A stretch of DNA of 60,241 nucleotides from Coraliomargarita sp. (GTDB lineage: Bacteria > Verrucomicrobiota > Verrucomicrobiia > Opitutales > UBA953), in the NCBI GenBank assembly GCA_024638885.1, contig JAHEJL010000007.1, positions 1-60,241 of the forward strand, read 5' to 3'. Made by a program: the position numbers and the translations under genes. How positions within the stretch are numbered: the first letter of the stretch is position 1; every line of letters starts with the position of its first letter. Below the pieces are notes generated by a model that was given only the letters and a program-made list of their open reading frames with translations, did not search any database and was not told the DNA's origin. Below are positions 7,555 to 16,502 of the stretch, piece after piece.

Positions 7555-7971
7555 ATGAAAACGTTGTTCCTCTCCCTTCTTTCGATCTGCGCGCTTGTCG
7601 CCGCCGAGCCTGCCAAGGCTCCGGCGGAAGGCCGTGCCGGACGTCTCCTGGAGGCTTCCGGGGTGAAGGCCGAGTTCCTGATCAAGCCCGACCGTCATGT
7701 GGCCCTGACGTTCCTGGACGCCGCCGGTAAGCCGATGGCTCGTGGCGAACGCAGCGTCGTCGTGAAGGTCGACGGCAAGGACCTCGCCCTTGAGCCCAAG
7801 CCGGAAGGATTCCTCTCCAAGGAGCCGCTCGCGGCCAAGGAGCCCGCCCCGATCGTCGTCCAGGTCCGCACGACGGCCGATGCCAAGCCGACGAACTTCC
7901 GCCTTACTCTCAACACCGCCAACTGCGGTGGCTGCAAACATCAGGAATACGCCTGCAGCTGCGATCACTGA
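7555..7971 (+). CDS. Periplasmic protein with Cys/His-rich tail, last gene of metal-efflux operon
   Basis: A 138-aa exported protein with a signal peptide (TLFLSLLSICALVAA), starting 5 bp after the pump gene. The middle reads as a beta-rich domain (FLIKPDRHVALTFLDAAGK, IVVQVRTTADAKPTNFRLTL). The last 16 residues form a metal-binding cluster, NCGGCKHQEYACSCDH, with four Cys and two His. A periplasmic metal chaperone or sensor handing metal to the adaptor or pump is the simplest role. That is inferred from the cluster and operon position; I cannot name a family. Confidence 0.75.
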   Translation: MKTLFLSLLSICALVAAEPAKAPAEGRAGRLLEASGVKAEFLIKPDRHVALTFLDAAGKPMARGERSVVVKVDGKDLALEPKPEGFLSKEPLAAKEPAPIVVQVRTTADAKPTNFRLTLNTANCGGCKHQEYACSCDH

Positions 7972-8059
7972 GTCGACTTAGGCTCGGAGTCACGCCCCCT
8001 TCGCGGCGGTGCCTTTCGGCGTGAGGTGGTAGGAGCGCCGGCGTCCGTCGCCTTAATCA

Positions 8060-8080
8060 TAGGCCTCCGGCAACGGCCTA
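8060..8080 (+). promoter_or_regulatory. Inverted repeat upstream of the xylanase leader
   Basis: TAGGCC at 8060-8065 and GGCCTA at 8075-8080 form an inverted repeat with a 9-bp spacer, 18 bp before the start of the leader frame. It could be an operator or an RNA hairpin. No regulator can be named, and the short arms make chance possible. The rest of 7972-8097 shows no gene. Confidence 0.3.
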
Positions 8081-8097
8081 GTCCGTAAGGAGTTTAC

Positions 8098-8130
8098 ATG
8101 ACAAGGGCCTGTCGTTTGATGCGGGCATGA
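8098..8130 (+). CDS. Ten-residue leader peptide overlapping the xylanase start
   Basis: ATG at 8098 is preceded by AAGGAG with ideal 5-bp spacing, one of the best ribosome sites in the window. It encodes MTRACRLMRA and stops at 8130. The stop overlaps the xylanase start (ATGATG at 8127-8132), which itself has a poor ribosome site. The arrangement fits translational coupling of the downstream enzyme to a leader peptide. There is no run of a single amino acid to suggest classical attenuation. Confidence 0.45.
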   Translation: MTRACRLMRA

Positions 8131-10412
8131 TGCGCGCTTGGTTTACCCTTTTCCTGACTTTATCCTCCGTCCTCGGGAGCGCCCAGACGCTCCGGCAGGC
8201 CTCGCCTTGGGCGGTGGGCGTCGGCCTCGCCGACCGCATCGCGGACCGTCCGGCCGACTGGCCGCTGCTGACCGCGCAGTTCAGCCATGTGACGCCGGAA
8301 AACTGCATGAAGCCTGATGCCCTGCGCCGGACTGAACAGTCGTGGAATTTCGAGCAGGCCGACCGCTTCGTGGCGTTCGCTAACTCGAAGGACCTCAAGG
8401 TCGTGGGGCATTGCCTGGTCTGGGCCAAGGATGACCGCACGCCGGCGTGGTTCTATCAGGACGGCGCGGCACCGGCTTCGAAGGAGGTCCTGCTGGCTCG
8501 CATGAAGTCGCACATCGAGACGGTCGTCGGCCGCTACAAGGGCCGCATCGCGACCTGGGACGTGGTCAACGAGGCGCTCGACGACGGTCAGCCCGAACTG
8601 CGTGACTCCGGCTGGCTGCGCATCGCCGGCGAGGAGTTCATCGCCCGCGCCTTCGAATACGCCCATGCGGCCGACCCGTCGGCCCAGCTCATCTACAACG
8701 ACTATAACAACGAACTGGACGGCAAGCGGGAGAAGATGCTGGCCCTGCTGACCAGGCTCAAGGCGCGCAATACCCCGATCCACGCCGTCGGCCTGCAGGG
8801 ACATTATGAGATCGACCGCGTGCCCTACGATCAGCTCGAGAAGACCTTGGTCGCCCTCCGCGCCATCGGGATGAAGGTCGTGGTGTCGGAGCTCGATATC
8901 GACGTCATCCCGCGTGGCCGCTGGTGGGCCGACAATAACCGCCATCGCGCGGAGATGGCGAAGATCAACCCCTACGTCGATGGCTGCCCGCCGGAGATCC
9001 TCGCCCGCCAGGCCGAGCAGTATGCGCAGCTCTTCCGCCTCTTCCGTAAGTACGAAGACGTCATCGCCCGCGTCTCCTTCTGGAACCTCCATGACGGCCA
9101 GAGCTGGCTCAACGACTTCCCCTGGAAGCGCGTGAACCATCCGTTGCTCTTCGATCGCCAAGGCAAGCCCAAGCCCGCCTTCGACGCGGTGATGAAGGAG
9201 CTGACCGCAGCCGTCTCGCCGGCCCGCGCCATCGAGAAGGCCCATGCCGAGACCTGGCGTCGCTTCGTGGATGAGCACGGCATCGTCCGTGACTACGTCG
9301 GTGAGCTGCCCACGCCGGAAGACTGCCGCCTCGGCAAGCCTAACGCCATCGGCTGGTGGAGTCCGATCGAGAATGGGCCGATGTTCACCGGCATGTATCT
9401 CAACGCCATGGTCGAGCGGGCCCGTCGCTCCGGCGCCGCCGCCGACAAGGAGCAGGCCCGTAAGCTTGCGCATGGGTTGCTCAAGTGCGCCTCGGTGTCG
9501 GACGTCCCCGGCTTCGTCGCCCGCGGCGTGGGCTCCGACGGCAAGTGCCATTACCCGCTGAGCTCCGACGACCAGATGCACCCGTGGTTCCTCGGCCTGC
9601 AGGCTTATCTCGGGAGCGACATCCCGACCGCCGACGAGCGGAAGGTGCTCGTGGCCAAGGTGCGCGAGGTCGCCGCCGCGTTGGAGTCCTATGGTTGGAA
9701 GGTCCCGTGCGACGGCGCCTTCAAGGGCGATTTCCGCGGCGGCTTCAAAGGCGAGCATTTCCGGGACGTCGTACGTTACCTGCACATGCTGCGTGCCACC
9801 TATGAGATGACCGGTGACGCCGTCTGGCTGGAGCGCTATCGGAAGGCCCTTGGTGAGAAGCCGGAGAAGTCGGCCGAGACGCGTCAGGAGATCTGCGCCC
9901 TCGGTTGCCCGCGCGACCTGAAGTTCATCCCCACTATCCAGAAGGGTCAGTTCTGGATCTATGTCGGCACCCAGGCCGGCCTCGCCCGCCTCGCCGCCGT
10001 CGAGACCGACGCCGCGGTGCAGGCCGCGTATCGCAAGGGATTGGCCGTCAACGCCGCGTTCGCGGTCCCGGCGGCGGAGACCTATGCCCAGTTCGACAAC
10101 GCCGACCAAGGTTTCTTCGGTGCCGCCGATTGGCGGGCCGCCAACCCGACCTGGTTCCCGCAGCCTACGCAGGCTGAGGCCGAGCGTCTGGCCAAGATCG
10201 TCGACTATAAGAAGCGTGGACCGCGTAAGAATTACGAAGCGACGTGGATGCGCCATCCTTTGGCGGCGGCCGCGGTCATCGCGCTGTCCGGCGATGCTTC
10301 GGCTCGTCCCTTGGTCCTCAAGGCCATGAGCCATTACGACTACGCCAAGCTCAACATGGCGGAGTTCTTCTTCGCGGAGTGCGCGTACTACGCGCTCCCG
10401 GAAATCAAATGA
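8127..10412 (+). CDS. Secreted GH10 endo-1,4-beta-xylanase with unknown C-terminal domain
   Basis: A 761-aa exported protein. Residues 1-18 form the signal peptide; about 20-365 form a complete GH10 (beta/alpha)8 barrel that cleaves xylan backbones with retention. The acid/base Glu149 lies in TWDVVNEALDDG and the nucleophile Glu255 in VVVSELDIDV; the substrate motif HCLVWAKD and the late WNLHDGQSWLNDFP are also present. Residues about 375-761 form a second domain rich in helices and aromatic residues (IGWWSPIENGPMFTGMYL, DDQMHPWFLGLQAYL, AETYAQFDNADQGFFG), perhaps an alpha/alpha toroid; I cannot assign it. Most GH10 enzymes are 350-500 aa or carry carbohydrate-binding modules, so the fusion is unusual. 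A small membrane protein gene overlaps its stop codon. Confidence 0.88.
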   Translation: MMRAWFTLFLTLSSVLGSAQTLRQASPWAVGVGLADRIADRPADWPLLTAQFSHVTPENCMKPDALRRTEQSWNFEQADRFVAFANSKDLKVVGHCLVWAKDDRTPAWFYQDGAAPASKEVLLARMKSHIETVVGRYKGRIATWDVVNEALDDGQPELRDSGWLRIAGEEFIARAFEYAHAADPSAQLIYNDYNNELDGKREKMLALLTRLKARNTPIHAVGLQGHYEIDRVPYDQLEKTLVALRAIGMKVVVSELDIDVIPRGRWWADNNRHRAEMAKINPYVDGCPPEILARQAEQYAQLFRLFRKYEDVIARVSFWNLHDGQSWLNDFPWKRVNHPLLFDRQGKPKPAFDAVMKELTAAVSPARAIEKAHAETWRRFVDEHGIVRDYVGELPTPEDCRLGKPNAIGWWSPIENGPMFTGMYLNAMVERARRSGAAADKEQARKLAHGLLKCASVSDVPGFVARGVGSDGKCHYPLSSDDQMHPWFLGLQAYLGSDIPTADERKVLVAKVREVAAALESYGWKVPCDGAFKGDFRGGFKGEHFRDVVRYLHMLRATYEMTGDAVWLERYRKALGEKPEKSAETRQEICALGCPRDLKFIPTIQKGQFWIYVGTQAGLARLAAVETDAAVQAAYRKGLAVNAAFAVPAAETYAQFDNADQGFFGAADWRAANPTWFPQPTQAEAERLAKIVDYKKRGPRKNYEATWMRHPLAAAAVIALSGDASARPLVLKAMSHYDYAKLNMAEFFFAECAYYALPEIK

Positions 10413-10735
10413 CTTCGATGCGGACGATCCGCCGGACGATCCGCCACACGTTCATCCTGGCCGCGTCGGTGGTGTTGGTCTGCATGCCCTGTGTGCTGGT
10501 GTCCGAGTTGATGGGTTGGTATCAGCGCTCCCTGCATATCCTTCAGAGTTTCGTGGCCATCCCCGTCGCTTTTCTTTCCTCGGGGGTCTTCTTATGTCTG
10601 CGCGTTCCGGAGGATGCGCCGGTCTGGGAGCGTCGGACGGCGTGGGCCGTCTTCATCCTTTCAGGCGCCTGGGTGGCGATGCTCGTGATTGTCTTGGTCG
10701 CGTTGTCACGCGGCATGTTCCCGGGGCCGGCCTGA
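10409..10735 (+). CDS. Small three-TM membrane protein
   Basis: A 108-aa hydrophobic protein with three predicted TM helices: HTFILAASVVLVCMPCVLV, a second around SFVAIPVAFLSSGVFLCL, and a third around AWAVFILSGAWVAMLVIVLV. Its ATG overlaps the xylanase TGA (ATGA), so it is co-translated with the xylanase. No family is recognised. Its start was chosen by this overlap; a longer in-frame extension would run inside the xylanase. Confidence 0.65.
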   Translation: MTSMRTIRRTIRHTFILAASVVLVCMPCVLVSELMGWYQRSLHILQSFVAIPVAFLSSGVFLCLRVPEDAPVWERRTAWAVFILSGAWVAMLVIVLVALSRGMFPGPA

Positions 10736-10763
10736 GCGCGAGAGGGGCTTGCCAGCCGCGGAT

Positions 10764-10788
10764 GGAGGGGTAGGGTGCGCCTACCCCC
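10764..10788 (+). promoter_or_regulatory. Hairpin abutting the GDSL esterase start codon
   Basis: GGGGTAGG (10767-10774) and CCTACCCC (10780-10787) form a perfect 8-bp stem with loop GTGCG. The only Shine-Dalgarno-like sequence, GGAGGGG at 10764-10770, is partly inside the 5' arm. The ATG follows one base after the stem. The fold could hide the ribosome site, or bring it close to the start codon. Confidence 0.4.
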
Positions 10789-11532
10789 ATGAAGACCCGC
10801 CTCACGTCCCTCCTCGCCCTCGTGGCGTCCCTCGTCGCCGTCGCGGCCGAGACCAACTACGCCATCCAGCCGGTACTCCACCCCGGTACGGAGAAGCGCC
10901 ATGAATCCTTCAACGAGATCTCGAAGAAGGGCGAAGCCCAGCTCGTCTTTCTCGGCGACTCGATCACCCACGGCTGGGAGCGCACCCCCGAGGCCCGCGC
11001 CATCTGGGACAAGACCTGGGCTCCGCTGAAGGCCGCCAACTTCGGCATCGGCGGCGACCGCACCGAGCACGTCCTCTGGCGCCTCGAGCACGGCAACTTC
11101 GACGGCCTCAAGCCGAAGGAGATCGTGCTCATGATCGGCACCAACAACACCGGCCACCAGGGCCGCCCGCAGAAGGAACTGAACGGCGCCGTCTACCAGT
11201 GCACCGCCCAGCAGACCGCCGACGGCATCAAGGCCATCATCGCCAAGCTCCAGCAGAAGTGCCCCGACGCCAAGATCCTCGTCCTCGCCATCTTCCCCCG
11301 CGGCGCGAACAAGGATGACAAGTTCCGCCAGCAGAACGAGGCCACCAACGCCCTCGTGAAGGGCTTCGCCGACGACAAGAAGGTCTTCTTCCTCGATATC
11401 GGCGCCAAGTTCCTCGAAGCCGACGGCACGCTGTCCAAGAGCATCATGCCCGACCTCCTGCACCCGAACCCGAAGGGCTACCAGATCTGGGCCGACGCCG
11501 TCGAAGCCAAGGTCAAGGAGCTGCTCAAGTAA
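10789..11532 (+). CDS. Secreted SGNH/GDSL hydrolase (platelet-activating-factor acetylhydrolase-like)
   Basis: A 247-aa exported esterase. Signal peptide TSLLALVASLVAVAA is followed by the SGNH blocks: block I FLGDSITHGWE with nucleophile Ser58, block II around NFGIGGDRTEHVLWRL (Gly), block III IGTNNTGH (Asn), and block V DLLHPNPKGY with the Asp-x-x-His pair. The closest subfamily is the GDSL group resembling PAF acetylhydrolase IB, which in polysaccharide-degrading bacteria often acts as a carbohydrate acetylesterase. Its position near the xylanase would suit xylan deacetylation; substrate is inferred. Ends just before a strong hairpin terminator. Confidence 0.88.
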   Translation: MKTRLTSLLALVASLVAVAAETNYAIQPVLHPGTEKRHESFNEISKKGEAQLVFLGDSITHGWERTPEARAIWDKTWAPLKAANFGIGGDRTEHVLWRLEHGNFDGLKPKEIVLMIGTNNTGHQGRPQKELNGAVYQCTAQQTADGIKAIIAKLQQKCPDAKILVLAIFPRGANKDDKFRQQNEATNALVKGFADDKKVFFLDIGAKFLEADGTLSKSIMPDLLHPNPKGYQIWADAVEAKVKELLK

Positions 11533-11552
11533 GCCTTCCGATCAGGACATGA

Positions 11553-11581
11553 AAAGGGCCGCCCCACGGGCGGCCCTTTCT
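11553..11581. terminator. Bidirectional intrinsic terminator
   Basis: AAAGGGCCGCCC (11553-11564) pairs perfectly with GGGCGGCCCTTT (11568-11579) around a CAC loop. It lies between the convergent GDSL and alcohol dehydrogenase genes, so it can serve both. Confidence 0.85.
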
Positions 11582-11599
11582 GTTGCCTGGAGCCTGAGC

Positions 11600-12655
11600 T
11601 CAGGCCTGCTTCAGCGAAGCCATGTCGATCACGAAGCGGTAGCGGACGTCCTGCTTGATCATGCGGTCCCAGGCTTCGTTGATCTTCTGGATCGGGATGA
11701 GCTCGATGTCGGAGACGATGCCGTGCTGGGCGCAGAACTCGAGCATCTCCTGGGTCTCGGCGATGCCGCCGATGCAGGAGCCGCTGAAGTTGCGGCGCGG
11801 CATGATCACGCTGAAGGCGTGGACCGCGAGCGGCTGCTCGGGGACGCCGACGAGGCAGAGGGTGCCGTCGACACGGAGGAGCGAGAGGTAGGCGTTCAGG
11901 TCGTGCTTGGCCGAGACGCAGTCCAGGATGAAGTCGAGCGACGAGGCGTGTTTGGCCATCGCGGCGGCGTCAGTGGAGACGACGACCTCATGGGCGCCGA
12001 GGCGGAGCCCGTCGGCGACCTTGGACGGGGAGGTGGTAAACAGCACGACGTGGGCGCCGAAGGCGCGGGCGAGCTTCACGCCCATGTGGCCGAGGCCGCC
12101 GAGGCCGACGATGCCGACCTTCTGGCCGGGGCCGACCTTCCAGTGGCGCAGCGGGGAGTAGGTGGTGATGCCGGCGCAGAGGAGCGGGGCGGTCGCGGCC
12201 AGGTCCATGCCCTTCGGGACGCGCAGGGTGAAGGCTTCGTCGACGACGATGGCGGAGGAGTAGCCGCCGAAGGTGTGGCCCCCGAGGTGCTTGTCGGGGC
12301 TGTTGTAGGTGAAGGTCGCGCCGGTGAGGCAGAACTGCTCCAGGCCCTTCTGGCAGCTCGGGCAGGTGCGGCAGGAGTCGACCATGCAGCCGGTCGCGCC
12401 GATGTCGCCGACCTTGAGCTTGGTTACCTTGGCGCCCACGCGGGTGACGCGGCCGACGATCTCATGGCCCGGAACGCAGGCGTAGTTCGTGCCCGGCCAT
12501 TCGCCGCGGGCGGTATGGACGTCGGAGTGGCAGACGCCGCAGTAAAGGATCTCCATCTCGACGTCGGTCGGGCCCGGGGCGCGGCGGGCGATCTGCAACG
12601 GGGCGAGCAGCGAGGAAGGGGAGGCGGAACCGTAGGCCTTGGCGGTGGTAGTCAT
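11600..12655 (-). CDS. yahK: Zinc-dependent NADP alcohol dehydrogenase (YahK/cinnamyl-alcohol type)
   Basis: A 351-aa cytoplasmic medium-chain dehydrogenase that interconverts aldehydes and alcohols. Catalytic zinc ligands are in GVCHSDVHTARGEW and PGHEIVG; the structural zinc tetrad is in CRTCPSCQKGLEQFC. The Rossmann glycine motif is VGLGGLGHMGVKLA. The YAC-V-PGHE and GGIAETQEMLEFC blocks are characteristic of the YahK/CAD branch, which favours NADPH and reduces aromatic and aliphatic aldehydes. The ATG at 12655 gives the usual length; longer in-frame extensions lack similarity. It is monocistronic by layout, ending at the shared terminator. A detoxification role is likely but the substrate is not shown. 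Confidence 0.9.
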   Translation of the reverse strand: MTTTAKAYGSASPSSLLAPLQIARRAPGPTDVEMEILYCGVCHSDVHTARGEWPGTNYACVPGHEIVGRVTRVGAKVTKLKVGDIGATGCMVDSCRTCPSCQKGLEQFCLTGATFTYNSPDKHLGGHTFGGYSSAIVVDEAFTLRVPKGMDLAATAPLLCAGITTYSPLRHWKVGPGQKVGIVGLGGLGHMGVKLARAFGAHVVLFTTSPSKVADGLRLGAHEVVVSTDAAAMAKHASSLDFILDCVSAKHDLNAYLSLLRVDGTLCLVGVPEQPLAVHAFSVIMPRRNFSGSCIGGIAETQEMLEFCAQHGIVSDIELIPIQKINEAWDRMIKQDVRYRFVIDMASLKQA

Positions 12656-12816
12656 GGAAGGGAGGCCTGACAGGTAAGCGTAACGAGCCGATAAGCAAGC
12701 CGGGGAGAAGCATCGGGCCAAGGCTGGTGGCTTGCCCTGATTTCTTTCCGGCGGGCGTACTCGGCAGGATGGAAGGATGCCATCCGTGATGCCATCCCCG
12801 AGCGAGGTCGACCTAC

Positions 12817-12836
12817 TTGACAGAATTCTGTACAGA
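12817..12836 (+). promoter_or_regulatory. Operator/promoter region of the yefM-yoeB module
   Basis: A TTGACA box at 12817-12822 runs into overlapping palindromes: ACAGAATTCTGT (12820-12831) and TCTGTACAGA (12827-12836). The second has a TGTACA core. TGTACA-centred palindromes are the known recognition sites of E. coli YefM and the YefM-YoeB complex. No convincing -10 hexamer is seen at 17 bp. Autorepression by the module's own proteins is the likely control. Confidence 0.6.
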
Positions 12837-12851
12837 GGGCAGACTGTCGCC

Positions 12852-13100
12852 ATGAAGACCATCTCCTACACCGACGCCCGCAACCAGCTGGCCAGCCTCA
12901 TGGAGGCGGCCAACGCGGACCGCGAGCCCGTGGCCATCACGCGCAACGGGGCCGCTTCCGTCGTGCTGGTCGACGCGGCCGAATACGCCGCGATGGCGGA
13001 GACCTTCCATCTCCTCGCTTCGCCGCGCAACGCCGACCGCCTCCGCAAGGGCCTCGCCGAATTCAAGTCCGGCAAGTTCAAGAAGGCTCCCCGTGGCTGA
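12852..13100 (+). CDS. yefM: Antitoxin of the YefM/Phd family
   Basis: An 82-aa antitoxin. The N-terminal Phd/YefM DNA-binding fold is recognised from ISYTDARNQLASLMEAA, REPVAITRNGAASVVLV and DAAEYAAMAET. The basic C-terminal part (LRKGLAEFKSGKFKKAPRG) would wrap and neutralise the YoeB toxin. The ATG at 12852 is 15 bp beyond the operator palindromes and gives the normal family length. It overlaps the toxin gene by 8 bp, as expected for a co-translated toxin-antitoxin pair. Confidence 0.9.
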   Translation: MKTISYTDARNQLASLMEAANADREPVAITRNGAASVVLVDAAEYAAMAETFHLLASPRNADRLRKGLAEFKSGKFKKAPRG

Positions 13101-13350
13101 GGTCCGCCGGTCATCGGCGGCCTTGGAGGATCGGGCCTACTGGCGGAGGGAGGAACCGCGGACATTTGAGCGCGTCGAGCGGCTGCTCGCCGAGATCGCC
13201 CGATCGCCGTTCAAGGGCGTGGGTAAGCCCGAGCCGTTGAAGGGCGACCTGTCCGGCTGGTGGTCCCGCCGGATCACGCTGGAGCACCGTTTGGTCTATC
13301 GGGTCGAGAAAGGCGTGATCTACGTGCTGCAGGCCCGCTACCCTTACTGA
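13093..13350 (+). CDS. yoeB: YoeB-family mRNA interferase toxin, with atypical C-terminus
   Basis: An 85-aa toxin of the RelE superfamily that cleaves mRNA at the ribosomal A site. The YoeB signature is clear: GVGKPEPLKGDLSGWWSRRI and EHRLVYRV, containing the Glu and Arg equivalent to E. coli E46 and R65. The enzyme normally ends CRYHY, where His83 and Tyr84 take part in catalysis; here the end reads ARYPY, so the His is replaced by Pro while the Tyr stays. It starts at GTG 13093, overlapping yefM by 8 bp. The stop lies 3 bp from the convergent copper ATPase stop. Activity may be weakened or altered. Confidence 0.9.
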   Translation: MAEVRRSSAALEDRAYWRREEPRTFERVERLLAEIARSPFKGVGKPEPLKGDLSGWWSRRITLEHRLVYRVEKGVIYVLQARYPY

Positions 13351-13353
13351 GCC

Positions 13354-15663
<2,310 letters not shown>

Positions 15664-15721
15664 CAGGTCAGCATACCCGCACGACGCTCGGAGGCGAGGC
15701 AACGTCGTCGGTTCACCCAAC

Positions 15722-15744
15722 AAAAAGCCCCGCTGGCGCGGGGC
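15722..15744 (-). terminator. Intrinsic terminator of the response-regulator genes
   Basis: GCCCCGC (15727-15733) pairs with GCGGGGC (15738-15744) around TGGC. On the minus strand the stem is followed by five T (15726-15722). It lies just beyond the stop of the regulator at 15760. Confidence 0.8.
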
Positions 15745-15759
15745 GAGAAGCGAGACAGC

Positions 15760-16431
15760 TCAGCCCTCGGACGGGTCGTAGAGCCCTTGGCGGACCACGA
15801 AACGGATGACGCCGGCGACGTCATGGACGCCGAGCTTGCGCATCAGGTTGGTGCGGTGGTTCTCGACCGTCTTCGCGCTGATATCGAGCTTCACGGCCAC
15901 TTCCTTGCTCGAGTAGCTCTTCGCGAGGAGCACCGCGATCTCCTTCTCGCGGTCGGTGAGCGTCGCGCCCTTCGCGTCGACGTCGCTTTCCGGGGCCGTG
16001 AGGGCGTCGGCCATCGCCTTCTGGAAGGCTTCGCTGAACCAGGTGTCGCCGGCGGCGACGGCGTCGACCGCCTGGCGGAGTTCGGAGAGGCGGGCGCTCT
16101 TCGGCACGTAGCCGCGGACGCCGGCCTTGAGGAGGCCGCGGGCGATCTGCTTCTCGGACTTCGCGGAGAAGATGAGCACCTTCAGGTCCGGCTGGCTGTC
16201 ATGGAGCTGGCGGAGGATCTCCAGGCCGCTGATGCCCGGCAGGAGGATGTCCAGGATGAGGATGTCGGGCTTCAGCTGCTTCGCGAGGGCGAGGCCTTCG
16301 TTGCCGTCGGCCGTCGAACCCAGGACGCGATACGCGCCGCGCGCCTCGAGCATCTCGATGATCAGTTCACAGATGGCGGTCTGGTCTTCCACGACCACGA
16401 CCGATTTCGCCTTCCGGGAAGTTGTCTTCAT
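15760..16431 (-). CDS. NarL/LuxR-type response regulator (copy 1)
   Basis: A 223-aa cytoplasmic two-component regulator. The receiver domain (about 10-130) has the acidic pair in VVVVEDQTA, the phosphoacceptor Asp in LILDILLPG, Ser in LIFSAKSE and Lys in GYVPKSA. The C-terminal LuxR-type HTH (about 155-215) contains LTDREKEIAVLLAKSYSSKEVA and KTVENHRTNLMRKL. It is about half identical by eye to the next gene upstream, pointing to tandem duplication. No sensor kinase is adjacent, so partner and signal are unknown. A G/C-rich hairpin abuts the ATG. Ends at an intrinsic terminator. Confidence 0.92.
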   Translation of the reverse strand: MKTTSRKAKSVVVVEDQTAICELIIEMLEARGAYRVLGSTADGNEGLALAKQLKPDILILDILLPGISGLEILRQLHDSQPDLKVLIFSAKSEKQIARGLLKAGVRGYVPKSARLSELRQAVDAVAAGDTWFSEAFQKAMADALTAPESDVDAKGATLTDREKEIAVLLAKSYSSKEVAVKLDISAKTVENHRTNLMRKLGVHDVAGVIRFVVRQGLYDPSEG

Positions 16432-16461
16432 GGGGGATGACGGAGATTCTGGGCCTCCCCC
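16432..16461 (-). promoter_or_regulatory. Hairpin before the start of response regulator copy 1
   Basis: On the minus strand GGGGGA (16461-16456) can pair with TCCCCC (16437-16432), which directly abuts the ATG. The only Shine-Dalgarno-like sequence, GGGGGAGG, is in the 5' arm and lies 22 bases from the ATG if unfolded. A further 7-bp inverted repeat, CAGGCGA/TCGCCTG, lies at 16467-16473 and 16487-16493 in the same intergenic stretch. Role inferred as translational control. Confidence 0.3.
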
Positions 16462-16502
16462 GGCCGCAGGCGAACGCAAAAAGGAGTCGCCTGGTAAAAA
16501 TC

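Noticed and set aside
7989..8024. TCACGCC/GGCGTGA inverted repeat as terminator of the metal operon
   Set aside because: The arms are 22 bp apart and no T tract follows; left uncalled.
8160..10334. 724-codon open frame on the minus strand opposite the xylanase
   Set aside because: The plus strand carries clear GH10 motifs and a signal peptide. The antisense frame has low-complexity Arg/Gly/Leu composition typical of shadow frames in high-GC DNA.
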